This document shows, piece after piece, positions 55,370 to 64,000 of a stretch of 64,000 nt of DNA. The stretch lies in the NCBI GenBank assembly GCA_027422505.1, contig JAPQWV010000632.1, forward strand, positions 162,001 to 226,000. The letters are read 5' to 3'. Numbering within the stretch: the stretch's first letter is position 1; each line of letters starts with the position of its first letter. The position numbers and the translations under genes are program-made. Under the pieces are notes generated by a model. That model was not told the DNA's origin. It ran no database searches and saw only the letters and a list, made by a program, of their open reading frames with translations. Source of the DNA: Craterostigma plantagineum (lineage: Eukaryota; Streptophyta; Magnoliopsida; Lamiales; Linderniaceae).

Positions 55370-56760
55370 AGTAAGTCACTGTTCATGTCGAGAAAATTTT
55401 CGGTCGATAAAATTGAATTGCGATTTGATTTCCTATATATTGATTTCAATTGAAAGAATTCCGTCTAATTTTGCGATCGAAGAATTTTATCCGCTATTGT
55501 TAGCTACAGTGTAAAGGACTTAGAGAAAAATTTTCTAAGTGTTGAAGTTTAAATCTGGACTGTAGTCGATCAATTTTACGATCGAGAAAAATTCCGTGTA
55601 AATTCACGATCGAGAAATTATTTCTCAGGTAAATTTACTGTCGAGAAATTTTCTTCGATTGAATAAAATTTTTCGATTTGGAATTTGTCGAGCGGTATGT
55701 GATTTTCGATTGTAAGTAAAATCTTTCGCTGCGAAATATTTTTATCGGTAAACTAGTCAACGAAGGACTAAGTCAAACGTCGAGAAATTTTTCGATCAAT
55801 TTATTCTAAGCGGCAAATTTTACGATCGAAAAAGTTAAGCATTGAAAAATAAATTTCTCGCTGCTAAAATTTTTTGCGACCGAAATAAAGTGAATCGAAA
55901 TTTAACTTTGCGATATTAAGTTTAACGCTCGATTTGAATTTGCGTCTAAGTTATCTATTCAGTGCATAAGTTTTTCGCTCGCAGAAAATCATAATTGGAT
56001 TTTTCGATGGTAAATGTAACGGTTGTAATCTTTTATCGTGATGACTAAGTCAAAATTTTGCGATCGAAAACTAAATAGACACAAATAGTATCTCGATTGA
56101 ATTGAAATTCAATTAAGATAATTTGCGATCGACAAAGTTCTTCGGCAGCTTCAAAACTTCAAAATATCCAGTTTTATCGAACTCATTTTATCATCACAGA
56201 TGGAAATTTTCCAACGATTTACGCTATCTGTTTCATCAAAAACATCGAATCTATCTAAACAACAGGCATTTAACTCAGAAAATCCAAGAAGCATGCCTAA
56301 ATTTAGTCAAACAGTATACGTTTAAATGGTTTTTGAAGAACAGTCGAAAAATCTTAACTAATCATGCGAAAAACTACAGAATGTAGATGCAAATCAAGTT
56401 ATAACGTTCGCAATCGGTAACCAAATAGAATTTCTACCTTAATCAGACGATTTGAAGTGAAAAATCAAGAGATTTTGAAGGTTTTTGAATTGTCTGAGAA
56501 AGTTTTGCGAGAGAGAGTTTTTGTCGATTAGGTGTTGCGTGAGAAAAAGTTTTTCGACTGACACAAGTTAAACTTTTATTAACTAGCATTAATTTGTTGC
56601 CGGGCATGTGATTTGACATTTTGCGATATAAGGGATCAGGCCCATTACTATTTGCACACGAAAAATTCTAATTTTTCGATCGCAAATTATCGCGGTTAAT
56701 CAAAATCGATCCCGGCACTGTTTACGATCGAGAAACTTTAGATTGCAAATTAATTCTAAT
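55370..56760. repeat. Cluster of CGATCG-centred palindromes (second location)
   Basis: Words such as TTGCGATCGAA, TTTTACGATCGAGAAA, TTCGATCAA, GCGATCGAAAA and TTTTTCGATCGC recur throughout, irregularly spaced. They echo TTTCGATCGAAA in the nested copia leader at 12180-12730. Confidence 0.7.
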
Positions 56761-58029
56761 ATTCAGTTTCTCGATGGTAAGTTCTCTAAGGAATTTCAGA
56801 TTGACCCCTATTTCAAAATAAAACCCAATGTAAGGCTCCCCCTTAATTAAAATAAATGCAATTAACTCCCTGTATTTTTCTGTGTAGTAACGTCTAGCTT
56901 CCCTGGCAGAAGTTTAAAAATCTGTACCACTTAGAGATAAACGTTAGTAATAATGGAGTTAATCAACCATTATTGTTGGCAATTTATCTTTGAAATTTTT
57001 AGTCTTGTGTCTAGCTCCTCTCTTTGTAGTGTCGACGTCTCACTCCGTAATTTTGTTTGAAGGAATCTGAAACACTTAGAGAAAAACGTCAAGAATATTT
57101 GGAGCTAATCCACGATTTTTATATTTGCTCCCCCTCAAATAATGCGCAAGAATTGACTAATTATGCAAGCATATTAAATCAATTCAAGTCACGAGCATAT
57201 AACACACAAATTTACCAAGTAAGTACGTATACATGGTCCCCGACAACATGTACTTCAAAATATTGTGTGAGGGTGGAAGCAAAAAAAAAATTTATCGCAT
57301 TTAAACAATTCAGTCCCAATGCAATCTAAAATTGCATTTAGAATGTGCGATACCCTAAAGAAATTCGCATTTATTCAATTCAACGCATATGAAACATAAC
57401 ATTTCATGTCAAAATGTGCGAAGTATATGAGTTTAAATTTTTCATTTTAATTTTTCATATATATATATATATATTTTATTATTATTTACCTATATATATA
57501 AAAAAATTATTATATATATAATTTTTTTCGTATTTTACTATTATTATAGTATGGGGTCAGATTATTTTGCTTCGATCAATCGTCAAGCCTAAAATTTTAC
57601 GAGACATTTGAAAGAGAAAATGCCGTCAAGTCTTGTCGTCAAACTAAAGTCCTAAGTTCATAGACTGCTCTATTTCGACAACTCTCACTAGGTTCGCTCT
57701 TGCTCTCAATAATTTCTATCTTGGGATTTTTATATTTTTATCACTCAAGTCAACACAAGCAGTTTCAAGTCAATTTACCTGTGATCGAGGCGTGTTTAAT
57801 CATTTCACCCAAGCGAGAGACCGTCGATTGGAATCAAAGGGATGTAAAGGTTTTAGTTTGGCTAGGACTTAGAAGGGAAGGAAGTTAGAGGGAAGTGAGC
57901 TTATCTCTTCGTCATCTTCCATTTCTACGTCCGTTTCCTTTCTTTTCGGCGTCTTTCTGTTTTTCAATCAATTATCCCTCCTTTTCTTTTAAGAACTATC
58001 CCTTGTTATGCTGTGCTCAAGCTGAATCT

Positions 58030-58300
58030 CCGCTTCTCCACGAGGCTATAGGAGATTATCGTCGGCGAAGTTCTTCTTGTTGGTTCTCGGGCAGATACCG
58101 TGCTCCTCTTCTCTTAGTCCCTAGAGAGGTTTCAGAGATTATCTATTTGGAAAAGTTCACGGATATGGTATTCGTGCCCGAGATTGCGCTCCTCTTCTCG
58201 TTTCCCGATATAAGACCGGATTATCGTTGGAGAAGTCACTTCGTGGTGCTCCTCTTCCAGCCGTTCTGACGAGCGTACGAGATTATCGTTGGAGAAGTTC
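58030..58300. repeat. Diverged repeat with GAGATTATCG-TGGAGAAGTTC words
   Basis: The words begin near 58051, 58135, 58217 and 58279, each followed by GTGCTCCTCTTC-like sequence in three cases, giving a loose period of about 60-85 bases. Confidence 0.55.
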
Positions 58301-59004
58301 GCAGCAGGAACCATGCCACTTTCTACAAGGTAGTCGGAAGGCCGGTTCCTTTGGTCTGATTTTTGTGCATTGAGCAATGCCTTCGTTTGTCATCATCCCC
58401 TTTTTATTTCTTTTGTTTTTCTCCCCATCATTTTCTTCGTTTGAGCAACCATTCGAAGAGTGTTGAATTCGGTTGAAGGCTTGGAATGGGTTTCAAAGGA
58501 TGAAAAGGACATCGGAGAAGGCTCAAAGTGGATGACTAAGGGCTAATGTGAGGAAAAAATTACATAAGGCCGAGTAGGGAATATCCTAAGCTCCCTTATC
58601 ATTTTCCTAACGATCTGACGCAAGGTGAGTATGAAACCAAGAATCACTAGGTAAGACAAGTAATTGATGTGTGACTCACTCGAGAAGTAGATCCAAAGAA
58701 AGGAAAAAGGAACAAGGCTTGAATCCTTACGCATGTAAAGTGACTTTGTGTCTAGTGGAACAATCAAACGACCTTTTAGACACAAGAATGCGACTTAGAC
58801 AGACAATATTAAGCAATTAGATCGATCGCATGTCGGGGTAAAATTCTAAGTGACGTTAGATCAAAGCATCCTAAAGGATTTCGTCATACCCCATTATATT
58901 ATATATATTTTTTATTATTATTATCACGCAAGATAAGGACAAATAAGCATAGAAAACACATATAATAGAGCATGTGTAGCACAGAAGATCAGGTAATGCA
59001 CATA

Positions 59005-62000
59005 TTACGGAAGATTCAACATGCCTAATTTTCCGACAAGGAAATGGAATCGTTTCTCATCCAAGGCCTTGGTGAAAATGTCAGCTAGTTGAAACTCTGT
59101 GTTCACAAAGTACATCTCTACCGTGCCTTTTTCGACGTGATCTTTGATAAAATGATATCTAATGTCTATGTGTTTTGTGCGTGAATGATGAACAGGATTG
59201 CAAGTAATGGCGATTGCACTTTGACTATCACTGTATATGGGTATATTATTTAGATTGTACCCATAGTCGCGAAGCTGTGTCCGCATCCACAGCATCTGTG
59301 AGCAACAACTGGCGGCAGCTACGTATTCTGCTTCGGCCGTCGAAGTGGACACACAGTTCTGCGTTTTGGATGACCAGCAGACCAGCTTTCCGCCTAGAAA
59401 TTGGGCGCCACCGGACGTGCTTTTCCTGTCCATTCGACAACCTGCATAGTCAGCGTCAGTGTAGCCGATAAGTTTGAAATTCATACCGTTTGGATACCAT
59501 AGGCCAAGGGTAGAGGTGCCCTTAAGGTAGCGTAAAATTATTTTGACCGCGAGCATATGGGATTCTTTGGGATCGGCTTGAAAACGGGCACACAAGCAGG
59601 TGGCAAACATGATATCCGGTCGGCTCGAAGTGAGGTAGAGAAGAGATCCAATAATACTGCGATACAGTGTGATGTCGACCGATTAACCAGAGGGATCGGC
59701 ATCCAACTTGCAGCTTGGTGACATAGGAGTGCTGAGAGGCTTGCTCTGGTCTTGATGAAACTTCTTCAGAATATCCTTGATGTATTTTGTCTGACTGTTG
59801 AAAATTCCATCATTGAGCTGCCTGACTTGAAGGCCTAAGAAAAATTGCATCTCTCCCATGTGACTCATCTCGAATTTGCTCTTCATGAGATCTCCAAACT
59901 TCTTGCAGAGCCGAGGATTTGTTGATCCGAAGATGATGTCGTCGACGTATACTTGGACGACCATCAGATCTTTGTCTTGCCATTTAATGAAAAGGGTTGT
60001 GTCTATCGTTCCTCGTATGAATCCAGACTTCACGAGGAAATCACTCAGGACATCGTACCAAGCACGTGGGGCTTGTTTTAGTCCATAGAGAGCTTTGTCC
60101 AAGCGATAGACGTGATCGGGATGTTCTTGATCAATGAAAGCTTCCGGCTGAGCGATGTAGACTTCTTCTTTTAACACGCCATTGAGAAAGGCGGTTTTAA
60201 CATCCATCTGATAGACTTTGAAGTCTTTGTGAGCCGCATAAGCCAGCAGGAGGCGGATAGCTTCGATACGGGCAACATGAGCATAAGTATCGTCGTAGTC
60301 GATGCCGTCCTGTTGATTGTATCCCTTAGCAACTAGCCTTGCTTTGTTCCGGATCACTTCACCATCTTCATTTTTCTTATTCTTAAAAACCCATTTAGTT
60401 CCGACCACTGTTTTCCCATGTGGACGGGGTACCAAGGTCCACACTTGAAGACGTTCGAATTGATTGATTTCCTCTTGCATTGCAATTGTCCAATACGGGT
60501 CTCGAAGTGTGTCTGCTACTTTGGTAGGCTCGTTTTGGCTCAGGAAGCAACTGAAAAGACTGTGTTGACGACGTGTCCTCACACCATCCGAAGGATCGCC
60601 AATTATCTGATCAACCGGGTGACCTCTAGTCCACTTGCGCTCATGAGGTAAGGCTGAAGTCGATGAGTCAGCCATCTGTGGATCTAGATTGCCTAAAGTC
60701 TCTGATTGATCATTTGTCTGAGGAAGTTTCCAATACTGTACTTGGATCGATCGTCTCTGATGATACTTCCTCGCTGACCACTGTAGGTTCTTCGTTATTC
60801 TGTGGAAGTTCTGAATCGGGTAGGGTAGAGACGTGAGATGAACTTGGTACGTCGGTCTCGTAGGGTGGGGAATCCACTGTAGGTGTAGCAGAGCAAGACC
60901 AATATACTGGTTCGAAGAGAGAATCCAAATCGTGTAATACAAGTCTCGTTGCTTCTTCTGACGTTGAATTCGGAGTTGTTGCCATCTTCTGTTGGTTTTG
61001 TGCCAACACACAAGTGATTACGGGTTCTGAGATGTTGTCTTCAGAAACCAACGGGTTAGGTACGGGTCCTGAACTGAGTTGTGCAGGAGCCATCTGGTTA
61101 GGCACAGATCCTGGACAGAGTTGACCAGAAGCCATATCTACCACTTCGTGGAAAGTGACATTATAGCTTTCCTTAATAGTTCGGTTGGACTTGATGTATA
61201 CTCGGTACGCTTTTGATGTTAAAGAATACCCGACAAATGTAGCTTCGAATGCTTTAGGGTCGAACTTTGCACGTTGCTCTCGGTCGTTTGCCACAAAGCA
61301 CTTGCACCCGAAGACTTTAAGGAAAGAGATGTTGGGCACTCTATTATTCACAATCTCGTACGGAGTCTTGTTGAACCGTTTGTGAACCACCGTACCGTTT
61401 TGAGTAAAACAAGCGGTATTGACTGCATCAGCCCATAGAAAGTGTGGAAGTCCCGATTGGATCAGCATTGTACGAGCGGCTTCCACTAGTGTTCGATCCT
61501 TTCAATGACCCCATTTTTGTTGAGGTGTTTTGGGGGCTGAAAATTTGTTGACTTATTCCAAGTTTTTGATAAAACTCACTGAGGTGATTGTTCTTGAACT
61601 CAGTGCCGTTGTCTGTTCGAACAACTTGAATAGTCTGTTGCAGAAGATTTTGAGTTGTGTTCACAAAATTGATAATCAAGTCACTGGTCTCATCTTTCGT
61701 TCGGAGGAACTTTGTCCACGTGTAGCGAGAATAGTCATCTACAATCACTAGGACATACTTTCTTCAATTGATACTCTGAATCTGCATCGGACCACAGAGA
61801 TCCATGTGAATTAGTTCCAATGGCCGAGAAGTAGACGCAATTTGCTTGACGTGATGAGATGCTCGCTTCAATGTTTCTAGGTGACATGCCGAACAATGAT
61901 GCTCCCTTTGTAGTTGTATAGTTGGAAGACCGTGGACTAACTTTTTCGTATAAATACGTTGGAGAGCTTTCATGTTTAGATGAGACAGTCGTTGATGCCA

Positions 62001-62417
62001 TAGGTTGTTCCTCTGTAAATCAATCTGAGAAATGAGGCATACAGCTGTCGAGGGCCGCGCGGACGTCAGGTTGATCGTGTACAGATTGCATTTCCGAAGT
62101 CCTTGAAGGAGTTCTGTGTCCTGACTATCCAAAATTCTGCACCGATCAGCATGGAAGACCACCTGGAAGCCTTTGTCACAGAATTGGCCTATGCTGAACA
62201 AGTTATGGCGGAGGCCTTCGACGTATGAGACATCTTTGATGGTCAGATTCTTCAGAATGATATCCCCAAGTCCTATAATCGGGGCTGAATCGTTGTTCCC
62301 AAATATGACTTTGCCGTTTGGTCGGTCTTTGTAGTTGCTCAGCAGCTCTTGTTTACCAGTCATGTGTGTGGAGCAACCTGAGTCGAGGTACCACACATGA
62401 TGGATCTGCAAAAACAA
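59005..62417 (-). pseudogene. Sirevirus-like pol: protease, integrase, RT, RNase H, broken
   Basis: From 62417: protease signature YLDSGCSTHMTG, then the HHCC region (WHQRLSHLNM ... CSACHLE) and IHMDLCGPM. A TGA at 61764-61766 replaces the expected Gly codon. The integrase core continues with VVRTDNGTEF, then indels between about 61505 and 61555 scramble the Glu region. The next frame (61486-60710) resumes at the end of the core (ARTMLIQSGLPHFLWADA) and runs through its C-terminus. RT follows (61011-59683) with [41 protein letters not shown] and [18 protein letters not shown] at 59683-59685 interrupts the RT-RNase H link. RNase H (to 59005) is intact: YTDADYAGCRMDRKSTSGGA, STAEAEYVAAASCC, IYSDSQSAIAI, ADIFTKALDEKRFHFL. 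Confidence 0.92.
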
Positions 62418-62418
62418 T

Positions 62419-64000
62419 TTAGAGAGCTTTAGGTACCCACTTAAGCATGGGTCCTCTCAGATTAGCAGATTTCATTTTGGGTACAGATATGACTCCTAAA
62501 TCTATTTGTGGAAGAGTCTTAATAACCCATTGCACTTTCGGAGAAGTGGGTTTGGGTTTTGCCTCTATAGGAGACTTGGCCCTTTTGGCTTTTGTCGTCC
62601 TAGGCGGAGAAGGAACCCATTTGGGTTGAACCTTAGAGGAAAGGTTAATTTCAGCTCGTACAAATGCCTTGGAAGGTTTGACGGAGGAAAATATCTTTTC
62701 TTGTGATAGTCTCCTAAGGTGCTTGGGGGATTTAATTTCTACAGGATACCTTAGGTGAGTACATTCATGTACGGCGCCATAAGCTTTCTTTATGGCTGGA
62801 TCTTGTTTCCAACGATTTTTCCTTATGGCATTTGTTTCAGAATGATTAGTAGTAATTTTCGATGTAGAGCCTATTTCGAGATTTTCACTTCTATAGGTGA
62901 GGCTGAAGTGAGCACGTAGAAGCAATTATTTTGAACGTAGAAATGGCTCTTTTATTACTACGAGTGTCTTTTATTTTGACAGAAGGAATAACATGTTCAG
63001 AAACATTTAAATCTACTAGCTCCTTCTTTATTTTAGGACTAGACACTCTCGCCTTCGTAGTCGGTGCTGGCTCTACGCTCCCTGTGTACGTAGGTGAAGT
63101 AAAATTAGTCTTAGCACTTCTAATAGAATTATTAATGTTCTTTTGATCTTTCGAAGGCGATTTTTCTATTTTCACGCTTTTTATGAAAGCGTGTGAGGTA
63201 GTTTGGGAGGACATGGAAGCCTTGAGATTTTCCATCTCTTTAAAGAATTTTTTCTTTTCAGCTTCGAATTTCTCTCTTTCTTTGTCTAGTTTCGCCTGTG
63301 ACTCCTCTATCTATTTTATGATAGGGGTTTGTAGAGAAAATTTTGATAATTAACCCTTTTGACTTCCTCATAGTGTTCTTTAGAGTCAGGAGGTAAGACT
63401 TGAGCTAATTCACTGACAGGTATTAAGTATGGTTTCCTATTTTTGTCCTTTTCAATTAGTTCATTGTAGTCAAAGGGGATCTCAGGCCCATGTGAGGCTT
63501 GTTTGATGGATGAATCAAACGCATTTTCATACGTCGATTCCGTACTGTTCCTAAGAGAGGTTGCAGCTAAACCCATGTTCTTAATGTCATACATTTCTTT
63601 CTTCCGTAAAATACGTGGGTTAGTGTAACCTATGCCTTCTATTGGATTATAAAACTCTATATCTTTGGACTTGTTTAAGAATATCGTCTGTTCAGAGTGT
63701 CCCCTACGCGTAAGAAGATCATCTAATTTTTTAATTTTTGCATACAACTTCCTGCGTTCCTCACTTAGGAGAGCATAATTATTTTCTACCGTCAGTTTGG
63801 CGGCTTGACAGGTGTCTAGATCCTTACTAAGTTAACTAAGCTTAGCGTTAGATGTTTCTAATTGAGCTTCTAAGTCAGTGATCTTAGAGGTAGCTTCGGT
63901 TATCCTACAATTTAAGGTAGCTTTCTCGTTGAGATGCCTAACCAAACAATTGTAGTTAATTGCTAGCCTATCTTCTAATTCTTTAATCTTTTCACTATGC
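62419..64000 (-). pseudogene. Sirevirus-like gag C-terminal part, broken, continues beyond window
   Basis: Near the right edge the frame gives a coiled coil (IKELEDRLAINYNCLVRHLN) and a stop at 63832-63834. From 63747 it gives LTRRGHSEQTIFLNKSKDIE and FYNPIEGIGY, matching RGQSERTMFPSQPKDVEFYN in the nested copia gag. Frame changes occur near 63315 and 62910. The last part is Lys/Ser/Pro-rich (VRAEINLSSKVQPKWVPSPP) and ends LKWVPKAL with a stop, immediately before pol in another frame. The gag core and start lie right of base 64000. Confidence 0.8.

Larger units (their letters stand above)
55141..59004 (-). other. Non-coding region between pol and the additional ORF
   Basis: No convincing frame. 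It holds the CGATCG palindrome cluster (55370-56760), polypurine-like tracts on the minus strand (AAGGGGGAGCC near 56835, GAGGGGGAGCAAA near 57130), an AT microsatellite (57458-57525) and a diverged repeat at 58030-58300. Confidence 0.7.
51244..64000 (-). mobile_element. Sirevirus-like copia with additional ORF after pol; 5' part beyond window
   Basis: From right to left on the minus strand: gag, protease, integrase, RT and RNase H; 3.9 kb of non-coding DNA; an additional long ORF; polypurine tract; 3' LTR. More than 12.7 kb are present. Sireviruses such as SIRE1 carry an extra (envelope-like) ORF in this position. The alternative, two adjacent elements, cannot be fully excluded because the 5' LTR is outside the window. 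Confidence 0.72.

Noticed and set aside
57895..58269. Plus-strand 124-residue frame near 58 kb.
   Set aside because: It overlaps the diverged TGGAGAAGTTC repeat in the non-coding part of the large copia and has no domain.

Overview
The window is repeat-dominated nuclear DNA of a flowering plant, most likely a eudicot. The evidence is Ty1/copia elements of the Sirevirus type, a chromodomain Ty3/gypsy element, an L1-type LINE, hAT elements, a large Helitron and an endogenous pararetrovirus (Caulimoviridae). I found no intact host gene, no rRNA and no tRNA gene. Almost every coding stretch is a mobile-element gene broken by stops, frameshifts or truncation. The species cannot be named from this sequence.

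Left part (1-5697): the 5' end of a minus-strand copia element (gag, primer site, LTR), a small foldback, a degenerate GGTACC-rich repeat, a 5'-truncated plus-strand LINE ending in 15 A, and a MITE-like element carrying an internal 90-bp duplication.

Helitron (5698-26598, minus strand): both ends are recognisable. The 3' end has CTAG and a 6-bp hairpin. The 5' end is TC followed by a conserved-looking TATAAAAGG leader. Between them lie only a C-terminal Pif1-helicase remnant (present twice), three copies of a subterminal module, and about 13 kb of tandem array. The array has monomers of about 330-615 bp grouped into 2.5-kb and 3.4-kb higher-order units, which are combined and duplicated as a 5.9-kb block. 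Fragments of the monomer sit in the Helitron's own 5' subterminal region. A minus-strand Sirevirus-like copia (8558-13348) is nested in the array and has lost its 3' half.

Middle (26599-37414, plus strand): a decayed pararetrovirus (coat protein, protease, reverse transcriptase, RNase H and a further ORF) starts exactly at the Helitron border. A 706-bp hAT element with a perfect 8-bp target duplication interrupts its RNase H. The viral copy then runs into the 3' half of a Sirevirus-like copia with a multi-polypurine-tract 3' region and a 1.7-kb LTR.

37415-51243: AT-rich sequence with a GC-rich hAT-like element (8-bp target duplication) and a foldback; then a minus-strand gypsy element with gag but almost no pol (41288-46986); then a copia RNase H tail with its 3' LTR; then LTR-like DNA with a 43-bp tandem repeat, a TCTTG microsatellite and about 1 kb packed with TTCGCGAA-like palindromes.

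51244-64000 (minus strand): a large Sirevirus-like copia. Reading from the right edge it has gag, protease, integrase, RT and RNase H, then a 3.9-kb non-coding stretch rich in CGATCG palindromes. This is followed by an additional ORF of a family common beside plant retrotransposons, preceded by a splice-acceptor-like site, and then the polypurine tract and a 338-bp 3' LTR. Its 5' LTR lies outside the window.
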